A DNA stretch of 34,309 bases from Paracoccus benzoatiresistens (GTDB lineage: Bacteria; Pseudomonadota; Alphaproteobacteria; Rhodobacterales; Rhodobacteraceae): assembly GCF_026913015.1 (NCBI RefSeq), contig NZ_JAPTYD010000037.1, positions 1 to 34,309 of the forward strand. Direction: 5' to 3'. The stretch's first letter is position 1, and each line of letters begins with the position of its first letter. Shown piece after piece: positions 8,570-16,747 of this stretch. Position numbers and translations under genes: made by a program. Under the pieces are notes generated by a model that made no database searches, was not told where the DNA came from, and worked only from the letters and a program-made list of their open reading frames with translations.

Positions 8570-8589
8570 CATGAAACGCAACTGTAGTA
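8570..8589 (-). repeat. IS701-type right inverted repeat
   Basis: The reverse complement reads TACTACAGTTGCGTTT followed by CATG, matching the left end except for one base. The TGA of the -1 frame transposase lies inside it at 8572-8574. Confidence 0.9.
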
Positions 8590-8685
8590 CTAAGACTTGA
8601 TTTCAGAGGTAGGCTTGCCAATGGATGAAGGTGAGAAAGGCGGTGAGAAATTAATCCGCGGAAGCGGCGGCATAGGCCTTCTTCT

Positions 8686-10161
8686 GTGCTGGGTCTTTCG
8701 GTCATCGCGACGCTTGCCGGCGACTCGATGGTGAAGGGCCTAATTGCTGCGCTTTTCGGACTGATGATCGCCACTGTAGGCACCGATCCGGTCTCCGGCG
8801 CGAACCGCTTCACCTTCGGAAATGCCGACCTGTTGGGCGGCATCGAGCCTGTGCTTGTCATGGTGGGGCTTTTCGCCTTGAGCGAGCTTCTGTCGCAGGC
8901 AGCGCTCACCCGGGACGATCAGGATCGCGCGCCGTCGCGCCCGCGGATCGAGTTTCCCGATTGGAAGCTTGCCCGCAGGCTTGCCAAACCCAAAGCGATC
9001 GGCAGTGCCATTGGAGCCTTTGAAGGTGTGATGTCTGGGGCAGGGGGGACCATCGCCTCTTTCATGGCCTATAATGAGGCACGCCGCTGGTCGTCGAACA
9101 AGGAGGAGTTCGGCCACGGCTCGCCAGAGGGCATTGCCGCTCCCGAGACTGCCAACAACACTGTCGCGGAAACGGCGATCGTGCCGCTGCTATCTTTCGG
9201 CATTCCCGGTTCGAACTCTACAGCGATCCTGCTAGGCGGCTTCCTGATCCACGGATTGCAGCCGGGGCCGATGCTGTTCCAGCGTTCGGCCGACGTGATC
9301 CACAGCCTTTATGCCGGTCTCTTCATGTCGATCATTGCCATGGTGATCCTGGGCATTCTCATTCTGCCTGTCTGCGTCTGGATGGTGAACCGGCCCCGCG
9401 CCTACCTCAATGCCTTCATCCTCGCGCTTGTCATGTCCGGGGTCTACACCATTCACGAGGGCTTGACGGACGTCGGCATGCTCGTGATCGCCGGCGCTGT
9501 CAGGTTCCTGATGCGGGTGCTGCGCTTCCCGTTCCTGCCTACCGTTCTGGGCCTGGTGCTGGGCTACCTGATCGAGAGCAACTTCCGCCGCGCGCTGGTG
9601 CTTTCGAGCGACGATTACTCGCTTGGTGACACGGCCATCAGCCAAGTCGTGAACCAAGGGCTGGTTTCGTTGCAGAACGCTGCGCTTGAACTGCAACTGT
9701 TCGTGATGCTGGCTCATCTGCCGCTGACCTGGATCACGTCGCCGGTGGGGATCGTGCTGGTCATCATGTTCTTCACCTCCTCGGATTCGGGATCACTGGT
9801 GATCGACACGATCAGCCTGGGCGGCAAGATCAACGCGCCGACCCTGCAGCGCGTGTTCTGGGCCACCTTCGGAGGATTGATCGCGATCGCCCTGCGGTCG
9901 GGCGGCGGACTGGCCGCGCTGCAGGCGATGGCAGTATCGACCGGCTTTCCCTTCGCGATCGTGCTGCTGGGTGCAAGCTTTGCGCTTGTGAAGGGGCTGA
10001 TGGTCGAACCGCGACAGAAACACCGGCCAATCTGCCGAGCCCAGCAACAAAGGTGGGGCATGTCGGAGAGGCCGTCATGCCCGCAAGTGGACTTGCGAGA
10101 CACGCCCCACCTCACGCGGCCTATGCCTGCCGCACGTCCCAAGGCTTCAGGCAGCCATTGA
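8686..10161 (+). pseudogene. TctA (tripartite tricarboxylate transporter) fragment fused in frame to a BCCT C-terminus
   Basis: This 491-codon open frame is a chimera. About residues 1-312 are a TctA large membrane subunit lacking the first 150 or so residues: 'MVKGLIAALFGLMIATVGTD', 'GGTIASFMAYNEARR', 'VPLLSFGIPGSNSTAILLGG', 'GLVLGYLIESNFRRALVLS'. At about 9619-9628 it switches to the C-terminal part of a BCCT carrier: 'AALELQLF', 'FFTSSDSGSLVIDT', 'GGKINAP', 'GGGLAALQAMAVSTGFPF'. The BCCT part resembles but is not identical to the BCCT at 2671-4406, and has one residue fewer in FFTSSDSGS. The tail after about 10010 is unrelated and overlaps the 3' end of the LysR gene. The IS701-type element lies just upstream. 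A working transporter is unlikely. Confidence 0.82.
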
Positions 10162-11035
10162 TCGTTTCAGCAAAATCGACATAGGTTTCCGCCCGCTGCG
10201 CCGACTTGCGCCAAGCCATGCAGATGTCCCGCGTTGGTGCAGAGTCGCTCAGGGGAATGGCCACCACCAGTTCCTCGCGCATGACCTCGGAGCGGACATA
10301 AAGCGCCGGCAGCAGGGCGATGCCCATTCCGGCGGCGACCATTTGGCGCAGGGTGTCAAGCGTGGTGCCAACATAGTCGGTGGCCTGGATCGCGCCCACA
10401 TCGCGGCAAAGACGGGCGACATCGTCCGTCGCGCCTTCGCGCCGCTCCATTGTGAGGAGGGTTTCGCCCGCCAGATCCGCAGCTTGCACCCGCTCGTGGC
10501 GGGCCAGCCGGTGATCATGCGGCACCACGAGATGAAGCGCCTCGGTCACGAGGACATGGAATGCGAAATCCTCGCGCACGGGGATCTCAGGCAGCAGGAT
10601 TACGTCATACTGGCCGTCGGCTAGGTTCTCTTGCAACTCCTCGGACCTTTCCTCACGGACGTGGATGCGGGTTTCACGATAGGTCTGGCGAAGCGTTGGC
10701 ATGGCGATGGACAGCACATAGGCCCCCACTGTCTGGACGACGCCCATGCGCAGCAGGCTCTGCATGGCATGGGGATCCTCGCGCCGGGCGATGTCGCGGA
10801 TGTCCTCGATCTCGGCGGCGATGATGCGTGCGCGGCGGGCGATCTCGGCGCCGACCGGGGTCAGAAGCACGCGCGTCCGGCTGCGTTCCACCAGCTTCGT
10901 GCCCAGTCGCGCCTCAAGCTCTTTCAACTGGATGCTAAGCGTCGGCTGCGTCACGTGGCATTGTTCGGCGGCGCGGCTGAAGTTCAGCGTATCCGCGACT
11001 GCAAGAAGGTATCGAAGCTGCTGGAGCGTCGGCAT
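10121..11035 (-). CDS. OxyR-like LysR-family regulator lacking the peroxidatic cysteine
   Basis: This is a LysR-type regulator of 304 residues. The N-terminal winged HTH (about 1-60) reads 'LQQLRYLLAVADTLNFSRAA'. The effector domain (about 90-300) has OxyR-like blocks 'DLAGETLLTMERREG' and 'TTLDTLRQMVAAGMGIALLP'. Aligned to E. coli OxyR, Cys199 (in GHCLRDQ) is replaced by Gly201, while the Cys208 position is kept as Cys210. It therefore should not sense peroxide by the classical disulfide. Start 11035 is chosen because AAGGG lies 6 nt upstream; an ATG at 11041 is the alternative. It is divergent from mrpA across 112 bp and is the obvious candidate to control the Mrp operon. Confidence 0.88.
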   Translation of the reverse strand: MPTLQQLRYLLAVADTLNFSRAAEQCHVTQPTLSIQLKELEARLGTKLVERSRTRVLLTPVGAEIARRARIIAAEIEDIRDIARREDPHAMQSLLRMGVVQTVGAYVLSIAMPTLRQTYRETRIHVREERSEELQENLADGQYDVILLPEIPVREDFAFHVLVTEALHLVVPHDHRLARHERVQAADLAGETLLTMERREGATDDVARLCRDVGAIQATDYVGTTLDTLRQMVAAGMGIALLPALYVRSEVMREELVVAIPLSDSAPTRDICMAWRKSAQRAETYVDFAETINGCLKPWDVRQA

Positions 11036-11046
11036 CGGCATCCCTT

Positions 11047-11061
11047 ATAGAGTAAAGCTAT
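11047..11061. promoter_or_regulatory. ATAG-N7-CTAT site, candidate LysR/OxyR-type operator
   Basis: A perfect inverted half-site pair, ATAG-AGTAAAG-CTAT, lies between the divergent lysR and mrpA genes. The same spacing (ATAG-N7-CTAT) is the half-site pattern described for OxyR. It lies just upstream of the lysR start, and upstream of a candidate mrpA -35, which suits autoregulation plus activation (inference). Confidence 0.55.
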
Positions 11062-11064
11062 CGA

Positions 11065-11094
11065 TTGGCGCCTGATTATCAATTTCCATATCAT
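11065..11094 (+). promoter_or_regulatory. Candidate mrp operon promoter
   Basis: TTGGCG (11065-11070) and TATCAT (11089-11094), 18 bp apart, resemble housekeeping -35 and -10 boxes. The mrpA ribosome site AAGGA is at 11137-11141 and its ATG at 11148. The match is moderate and unproven. Confidence 0.35.
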
Positions 11095-11108
11095 GCCGAC
11101 AGCATGAT
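11090..11108. promoter_or_regulatory. Perfect palindrome in the mrp promoter, candidate operator
   Basis: ATCATGC-CGACA-GCATGAT has 7-bp perfect arms with a 5-nt centre, and overlaps the candidate -10 box of the mrp operon. It differs from the ATAG-N7-CTAT site 30 bp upstream, so a second DNA-binding protein may act here. Confidence 0.45.
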
Positions 11109-11147
11109 TAAAATCTGACGAACACGAGATAGCTCTAAGGAATTGTC

Positions 11148-13391
11148 ATGCTCGACGGCGCGTCTGACGGCGCGGGTCGGATGCTGGGTTATGCAGCGTC
11201 CATTCTTGCCGCCCTAATCCTTGTTAGCATGGCGCTGACGGCCCCTGCTGTAGTCGATGGCCGGCCTGTCCTGTTCGCCTTGGGCTGGGCACCCTCGCTG
11301 AGCATTTCGCTGGCCTTCATGGTTGACGGGCTGTCGCTGATCTTCGGGCTTCTGATCAGCGGGATCGGGTCGCTGATCATTCTTTATGCCACCGGCTACA
11401 TGGGCGAGCACCCGCATTTCGCGCGCTTCGTCCTGTTCCTGTTCGCCTTCATGGTGTCGATGCTGGGGCTGGTGCTGGCCCGCGACCTGATCACGCTGTT
11501 CCTGTTCTGGGAACTGACCAGCATTACATCATACCTGCTGATCGGCTTTGACCACAACAATCCCCGCGCCCGGCGCAATGCCTTGCAGGCGATGTTGATC
11601 ACGGCGGGCGGCGGGCTGGCGCTGCTGGCGGGCTTCATCCTGATCGGCACTGCGGCGGGCGGATACGACCTGGCGCAGATTCTCGCGGGGCCGGGGCTTC
11701 AGGACGGCAACCTGTATGGGGCGATCCTGGTGCTGGTGCTACTGGGGGCCTTCACAAAGTCGGCGCAGTTCCCGTTCCATTTCTGGCTTCCGAACGCGAT
11801 GGCGGCGCCGACCCCGGTATCGGCCTATCTTCATTCGGCCACGATGGTGAAGGCCGGTGTCTATCTGCTGGCCCGCCTGCATCCGGCCCTAGGCGGCACC
11901 TTGGCCTGGAGCGTGACCTTGGCCACGGCCGGGGCGGTGACGGCGGTCCTGGCCTCGGTCCTGGCGATGCGGCAAAGCGATCTGAAACAGGTGCTTGCCT
12001 ATACCACCTTGATGGCCCTGGGCACGATCACGATGCTGCTGGCCGGTGCTCATCCCTATGCCCTGACGGCAGCGATGACGTTCCTGATCGTCCATTCGCT
12101 GTATAAGGCCAGCCTCTTCATGGTGGTGGGCGCGATCGACCACGGCACCGGCACGCGCGAGGTGGCGCAACTGGGCGGGCTGGGGAGAGCCATGCCGCTG
12201 ACGGCCCTGGCGGCGGTCCTTGCCTGCGCCTCGATGGCGGGCCTGCCGCCCATGATCGGCTGGATCGGGAAGGAGCTGATATACGCGGGTGCGGAAACCA
12301 TGACGGGCGCGCCCTTTGTCGCCGCAGTTGCCGTTGCGGCCAATGCCCTGATGTTCGCCGTGGCGGGGATCATCGCGCTGCGCCCGTTCTTCGGCGCGCC
12401 CATCACCACACCCCATCAGCCGCACGAGGCGCCGTGGCAGATGCTGGCGGGGCCGATCATCCTAACCCTTGGCGGGCTGGTCGTCGGGGTGCTGGCGCAG
12501 CCCTTGCTGGGGTCGGTCATCGGCAGCGCCCTGACGGGAAGCCTTCTGCAGGACCGCGCCGCCGGGCTGCACCTGTGGGCCGGGTTCAACCGGGCCTTTG
12601 TCCTCAGCCTGCTGACCTTCACGCTGGGAATCATGCTGTATCTGATGCGCGCCCGCTTTGCCGCCTTGGTGGATCCGGTCGTGCGGCGCCTTCCCTCGCT
12701 GGACGACGGATGGGACAGGGTGCTTGACGGCCTGCGCGTCCTGGCCGCCTGGCAGACCCGGATGCTGCAGACGGGCAGGCTGACGGCCTATCTGATGGCG
12801 GTCTTTGCCGTGGTTGCCCTGGCGCTTGGGCTGACCATCATCCGCGGCCGGCCCGAAATCGCGGTGGAACTGCCGCGCTCGGCCTTCCTGTGGCTGACGG
12901 CGATCTTTACCGCGGCGGGCGCGGTGCTGGCGCTGAACACCCATTCCCGGATCGCGGCGATCGCGGGGATCGGAACCGTCGGCATCGGCGTCGCCGTGAT
13001 CTTCATCTATGCCGGCGCCCCCGATGTCGCCACGACGCAGCTGATGGTCGAGACGCTATCGGCCGTCATGTTCGCCATCGCCGCCCTGCGCCTGCCGGGC
13101 ATCACTGAGCGTCGAAGCCCCCGGCGCCAGATGGCCCACGGGGTGGTGGCCGTGACCACCGGCCTCTGCGTCACCGCGATCATCCTGTCGGTCACGGCAT
13201 CACCGCTCGACCGCAGCATCACCAGTTACTTTGAAGAGAACTCTTATGCCTTGGCACATGGGCTCAACATCGTGAACGTCGTCCTTGTCGATTTCCGGGC
13301 CTTCGACACCTTTGGCGAACTGATCGTGGTGCTGCTGGCATCCTTTGGCGCCTACGCCGTCCTGAAGCGCAAGCGGAAGGCAGGGCCATGA
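11148..13391 (+). CDS. mrpA: Mrp cation/proton antiporter subunit A
   Basis: At 747 residues, this is the large MrpA/NuoL-like membrane subunit. It opens with the proton-antiporter N-terminal region ('LVLARDLITLFLFWELTSIT', 'FTKSAQFPFHFWLPNAMAAP', 'TPVSAYLHSATMVKAGVYLL'). Beyond about 600 it carries the MrpA-specific C-terminal domain: 'GAPDVATTQLMVETLSAVMF' (DUF4040) and 'VNVVLVDFRAFDTFGELIVV'. Mrp complexes exchange cytoplasmic Na+ (or K+) for external H+ and support alkali and salt tolerance. AAGGA lies 6 nt before the ATG. The stop overlaps mrpB by 4 nt. A and B are separate genes here, unlike the fused A/B form of many proteobacteria. Confidence 0.95.
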   Translation: MLDGASDGAGRMLGYAASILAALILVSMALTAPAVVDGRPVLFALGWAPSLSISLAFMVDGLSLIFGLLISGIGSLIILYATGYMGEHPHFARFVLFLFAFMVSMLGLVLARDLITLFLFWELTSITSYLLIGFDHNNPRARRNALQAMLITAGGGLALLAGFILIGTAAGGYDLAQILAGPGLQDGNLYGAILVLVLLGAFTKSAQFPFHFWLPNAMAAPTPVSAYLHSATMVKAGVYLLARLHPALGGTLAWSVTLATAGAVTAVLASVLAMRQSDLKQVLAYTTLMALGTITMLLAGAHPYALTAAMTFLIVHSLYKASLFMVVGAIDHGTGTREVAQLGGLGRAMPLTALAAVLACASMAGLPPMIGWIGKELIYAGAETMTGAPFVAAVAVAANALMFAVAGIIALRPFFGAPITTPHQPHEAPWQMLAGPIILTLGGLVVGVLAQPLLGSVIGSALTGSLLQDRAAGLHLWAGFNRAFVLSLLTFTLGIMLYLMRARFAALVDPVVRRLPSLDDGWDRVLDGLRVLAAWQTRMLQTGRLTAYLMAVFAVVALALGLTIIRGRPEIAVELPRSAFLWLTAIFTAAGAVLALNTHSRIAAIAGIGTVGIGVAVIFIYAGAPDVATTQLMVETLSAVMFAIAALRLPGITERRSPRRQMAHGVVAVTTGLCVTAIILSVTASPLDRSITSYFEENSYALAHGLNIVNVVLVDFRAFDTFGELIVVLLASFGAYAVLKRKRKAGP

Positions 13392-13789
13392 ACTCACTAA
13401 TCCTTTCGGTCGGCGCGCGGTTCCTAACAGGTCTGTTCCTGCTGTTTTCGCTGTTCGTGCTGCTGCGCGGCCACAACAGCCCGGGCGGCGGCTTCATCGG
13501 CGGGCTGATCGGCGCTGCGGGCTTTGTCCTTTACAGCTTCGCGGCGGGGGTCGAGGACGCCCGCCGGGCCCTGCGCGTCGATCCGCGCGCCATCGGCGTC
13601 TGGGGCATGGCGATTGCGGTGCTGTCCGGCCTGGTCTCGGCCCTGGCAAGCCTGGATCCGTTCACGGGGCTTTGGCTGATCCTTGCGGATCTTGCCCTGT
13701 CCACGGTGCTGGTTTTCGACATCGGCGTCTACCTGGCCGTCTTCGGGGCGATCCTGACGCTGGTCTTCGCACTCGAGGAGACCGTCTGA
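13388..13789 (+). CDS. mrpB: Mrp antiporter subunit B
   Basis: This 133-residue membrane protein has about four membrane segments and the MrpB motif 'RGHNSPGGGFIGGLIGAAGF' (MNHB family). Its ATG lies in an ATGA overlap with mrpA, and its own stop (TGA, 13787-13789) overlaps the mrpC start by one base. It belongs to the MrpA-G complex. Confidence 0.94.
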   Translation: MNSLILSVGARFLTGLFLLFSLFVLLRGHNSPGGGFIGGLIGAAGFVLYSFAAGVEDARRALRVDPRAIGVWGMAIAVLSGLVSALASLDPFTGLWLILADLALSTVLVFDIGVYLAVFGAILTLVFALEETV

Positions 13790-14151
13790 TGGAAACCCTT
13801 GTCGCCTGCCTTGCGGGCTTTCTGGTCAGCATGGCGATCTGGTTGATGCTGTCGGGCAACCTGATGCGCTTTCTGTTTGGCCTGCTGCTGCTGTCCAACG
13901 GCGTGAACCTGGCCATCCTGGCGGCGGGCCGCCTGACCCCCGGCGCGCCGCCGCTGCTGGGTGCGTCAGGCGCGTTGCCGCCCGACACCATGGCCAACGC
14001 GCTGCCGCAGGCGCTGCTGCTGACGGCCATCGTGATCGGCTTCGGACTGTTCGCCTTTGCCTTGGCCCTGACCATCCGGGCCTATCGCAGCTTCGGCCAC
14101 CTTGAGGTCGACAGGATGCGCAGCGCCGAGCCAGCCGAGGACCGCCGATGA
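13789..14151 (+). CDS. mrpC: Mrp antiporter subunit C (NuoK-like)
   Basis: This 120-residue NuoK-like subunit has three membrane helices: 'LMRFLFGLLLLSNGVNLAIL' and 'ALPQALLLTAIVIGFGLFAF' are typical of MrpC. The ATG at 13789 sits directly at the mrpB stop; an upstream in-frame extension to 13672 only shadows mrpB. The stop overlaps mrpD (ATGA). Confidence 0.94.
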   Translation: METLVACLAGFLVSMAIWLMLSGNLMRFLFGLLLLSNGVNLAILAAGRLTPGAPPLLGASGALPPDTMANALPQALLLTAIVIGFGLFAFALALTIRAYRSFGHLEVDRMRSAEPAEDRR

Positions 14152-15650
14152 GCTGGGTTCTTGCGCTTCCGATCCTGATTCCATTAGTGACTGCGGTCCT
14201 GGCCTTCCTGTTGCGCGGCTCGCGGATGGGGGATCTTGCGTCCGTCGCCGGCGCGGTCGCCTCGCTCGGCGTGGCCGTGCTGCTGGTGGGCGTGGTCCTG
14301 GACCGGGGGGTGGTCGCAGGGCAGGTGGGTGGCTGGCAAGCCCCCTATGGCATCACCTTGGTGGCCGACCACCTGTCGGCGGCAATGGTGCTGATCACCG
14401 CGATCATCGGTCTTGCCGTCGCCGTCTGGTCGCTGGCCGAGATCGGGCCGGACTCCTCCCGATTGGGATATCACGCCCTGTTTCAGTCGCTGCTGGGCGG
14501 CGTCGCCGGCGCCTTCCTGACTGGCGACCTGTTCAACCTTTATGTCTGGTTCGAGGTGCTGCTGATCTCGTCCTTCGGGCTGCTGGTGATCGGGGGCAGG
14601 AAGCAGGCGATCGACGGAGCCGTCAAATATGTCACGCTGAACCTGATCGCGACGGTGCTGTTCCTGGCGGGCGCGGGCCTGCTTTACGGCGCGACGGGCA
14701 CGCTGAACATGGCGGATCTGCGCGGGGCGGTCGCGGCCTCGCCCGACCAGGGGCTGATGACGCTGATCTCGATGATGCTGATGGTGGCCTTCGGGATGAA
14801 GGCCGCGGTCTTTCCCCTGTTCTTCTGGCTGCCTGCTTCTTACCACACGCCGCATTACGCGGTATCGGCGGTCTTTGCGGGGCTGCTGACCAAGGTCGGC
14901 GTCTATGCCCTGATGCGCGTCTTCACGCTGATCTTCGTGGGCGACATCGGCTACACGCACGAGATCCTGCTGTGGGTGTCGCTGCTGACGATGCTGACCG
15001 GCGTGCTGGGGGCGGCCGCGCAGAGCGATTTCCGAAAGATCCTGTCCTTCCACATCATCAGTCAGATCGGCTACATGGTGCTGGGCCTGGCGCTGATGAC
15101 GCCCCTGGCCGTGATGGGCGCGGTCTTCTATCTGCTGCACCACATCGTCGTGAAGACCAACCTGTTCCTGATCGCCGGTGTGTCGCGCCGCCTGACCGGA
15201 TCGTCGGATCTCTACGCCATCGGCGGCCTTTACCGGTCCGCGCCGCTGCTGGCGGCCCTGTTCATCATCCCGGCCTTCTCGCTGGCCGGTTTTCCGCCGC
15301 TGTCGGGCTTCTGGGCCAAGTTCGTGATCGTCCGGGCCTCGCTGGATGGGCGCGAATGGCTGGTGGCGGGGGTCGCGCTGCTGGTGGGCTTGCTGACGAT
15401 CTTCTCGATGACCAAGATCTGGGCCGAGGCCTTCTGGAAGGCCCATCCCGACGGACGCCAGCCCGCCCTGGCCGAGCTGCCCCTGTCCGCGCGGTGGCAG
15501 ATGATGGGGCCGATCGTCGCCTTGGCGGTCATGACGGTCGCCATCGGCGCCTTTCCGTCGGCCTTCCTGGATTTCGCGACAAAGGGGGCCGAGCAGCTTC
15601 TTGATCCCGCGGCCTATGTCGCGGCCGTTCTGGGCGAGGCGCGCCGATGA
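14148..15650 (+). CDS. mrpD: Mrp antiporter subunit D (NuoM/N-like)
   Basis: The 500-residue multi-helix antiporter subunit shows 'FNLYVWFEVLLISSFGLLVI', 'GMKAAVFPLFFWLPASYHTP', 'LLTKVGVYALMRVFTLIF' and 'FHIISQIGYMVLGLAL'. The Glu in WFEV and the Lys in TKVGVY match the ion-conducting residues of this superfamily. The ATG overlaps the mrpC stop and the stop overlaps mrpE, so the operon is translationally coupled throughout. Confidence 0.95.
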   Translation: MSWVLALPILIPLVTAVLAFLLRGSRMGDLASVAGAVASLGVAVLLVGVVLDRGVVAGQVGGWQAPYGITLVADHLSAAMVLITAIIGLAVAVWSLAEIGPDSSRLGYHALFQSLLGGVAGAFLTGDLFNLYVWFEVLLISSFGLLVIGGRKQAIDGAVKYVTLNLIATVLFLAGAGLLYGATGTLNMADLRGAVAASPDQGLMTLISMMLMVAFGMKAAVFPLFFWLPASYHTPHYAVSAVFAGLLTKVGVYALMRVFTLIFVGDIGYTHEILLWVSLLTMLTGVLGAAAQSDFRKILSFHIISQIGYMVLGLALMTPLAVMGAVFYLLHHIVVKTNLFLIAGVSRRLTGSSDLYAIGGLYRSAPLLAALFIIPAFSLAGFPPLSGFWAKFVIVRASLDGREWLVAGVALLVGLLTIFSMTKIWAEAFWKAHPDGRQPALAELPLSARWQMMGPIVALAVMTVAIGAFPSAFLDFATKGAEQLLDPAAYVAAVLGEARR

Positions 15651-16132
15651 AGCTTCTTTCCATCAACGTCTTTCTTGCGGTTGCGTGGTCGGCGCTGTGG
15701 AACGGGTTCTCGCTGCCGAACCTGCTAGCGGGCTTTGCCATCGGCTATTGCGCGCTGTGGTTCGCCCGCGACCTGATCGCCCAAGGGGGCGAGCGGCGCT
15801 ACTTCCGGGCCTTGCCGCAGACCCTGGTCCTGACCGCCTATTTCATCAAGGAGCTGATCAAGTCCTCGATCATGGTGGCGCGCGACTGCATCGCCCCGCG
15901 CCCGAACCTGCACCCGGCCATCGTGCGGATGCCCCTGGACGGCCAGTCGGATGCCGAGATCTTCCTGCTGGCAAGCCTGATCACCCTGACGCCCGGCACC
16001 CTGACGCTGGATGTGGCCGAGGACCGCAGCGCTCTTCTGATCCACTCGATCTACGCCACCGACGAAGCCGCCCTGGTCGCCGACCTGAAGTCCGGGATGG
16101 AGCGTCGCATCCGAAAGGTTTTCCGCCCATGA
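15647..16132 (+). CDS. mrpE: Mrp antiporter subunit E
   Basis: At 161 residues this is an MNHE-family subunit with two N-terminal membrane segments and a cytoplasmic part with the family pattern 'LASLITLTPGTLTLDVAED'. It is coupled to mrpD and mrpF by 4-nt overlaps. Confidence 0.94.
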   Translation: MKLLSINVFLAVAWSALWNGFSLPNLLAGFAIGYCALWFARDLIAQGGERRYFRALPQTLVLTAYFIKELIKSSIMVARDCIAPRPNLHPAIVRMPLDGQSDAEIFLLASLITLTPGTLTLDVAEDRSALLIHSIYATDEAALVADLKSGMERRIRKVFRP

Positions 16133-16425
16133 CACCCTTCGACATCATGCAGGCAAGTATTACCCTGGCCCTTGTCATGGTCGGGATCGCCATCAGCATC
16201 GGCTTCGTGCGGCTGGCCAAGGGGCCAAGCCTGGCCGACCGGGTCGTCGCCCTGGACATGATGACGACCGCCGTGATCGGGGTTTGCGGCCTTTACGCCG
16301 TGCGCACGGAATCCGAGGCTTTCCTGGACATCGCAGTGGCCTTGGCTCTTGTCAGCTTCCTGTCGGTGGTGGCCCTCGCCCGCTATGCCGAAAGGCTTGG
16401 CCGCAGGAGCGACAGCGATGACTGA
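16129..16425 (+). CDS. mrpF: Mrp antiporter subunit F
   Basis: This 98-residue, three-helix subunit has the MrpF motif 'RLAKGPSLADRVVALDMM'. ATG 16129 lies in an ATGA overlap with mrpE. A longer in-frame opening from 15601 only shadows mrpE. It overlaps mrpG by 8 nt. Confidence 0.93.
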   Translation: MTPFDIMQASITLALVMVGIAISIGFVRLAKGPSLADRVVALDMMTTAVIGVCGLYAVRTESEAFLDIAVALALVSFLSVVALARYAERLGRRSDSDD

Positions 16426-16747
16426 GATCCTAACCGCGATCCTTGCGCTTACCGCAGGCGGCTTTGCCCTAGTTGCGGCCATTGGCATCCTGCGCTTTCC
16501 GGACGCACTGACGCGGATGCACGCCTCGTCCAAGGTCGGCAGTCTGGCGGGGTCGCTGGCCCTGTTGGCGGCGGCTGTCGATATCGGCGGCGTCAGCGCC
16601 ACAAGCCGGGCGCTGATCGCCATGCTGTTCCTGCTGATGACAGCGCCGATCGGGGCGCATTTGTTAGGACGGGCCGCGGCCTGGCGGTCTGGCCACAAGC
16701 AGGATCTGCTGGTCCGTCCTTCGGATCAGGGGAAGCCCGGACCATGA
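16418..16747 (+). CDS. mrpG: Mrp antiporter subunit G
   Basis: This 109-residue subunit has three membrane helices and the MrpG pattern 'GILRFPDALTRMHASSKVGS'. ATG 16418 is chosen because homology begins at 'MTEILTAILALT'; the upstream extension to 16349 is an mrpF shadow. The stop overlaps the next gene (ATGA), so that gene belongs to the same unit. Confidence 0.93.
   Translation: MTEILTAILALTAGGFALVAAIGILRFPDALTRMHASSKVGSLAGSLALLAAAVDIGGVSATSRALIAMLFLLMTAPIGAHLLGRAAAWRSGHKQDLLVRPSDQGKPGP

Larger units (their letters stand above)
7132..8589 (+). mobile_element. IS701-family insertion sequence, complete, with terminal inverted repeats
   Basis: The 1,458-bp element is bounded by inverted repeats that match in 19 of 20 bases. 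It contains one transposase gene that fills almost all of it. IS701 elements target YTAR and duplicate 4 bp. Here the bases outside the ends are CTAG (7128-7131) on the left and CTAA (8590-8593) on the right, so the duplication is imperfect. The left flank is a ClC fragment and the right flank leads into a truncated TctA gene, so neither side preserves an intact interrupted gene. Confidence 0.9.

Noticed and set aside
8592..8685. Possible transposase ending on the minus strand right of the IS701 element
   Set aside because: The reading (FLTAFLTFIHWQA) is short and interrupted by stops; no family could be assigned with confidence.
14184..15446. A 420-codon minus-strand frame opposite mrpD
   Set aside because: It is the same kind of high-GC mirror frame, with no domain, no ribosome site and complete overlap with mrpD.
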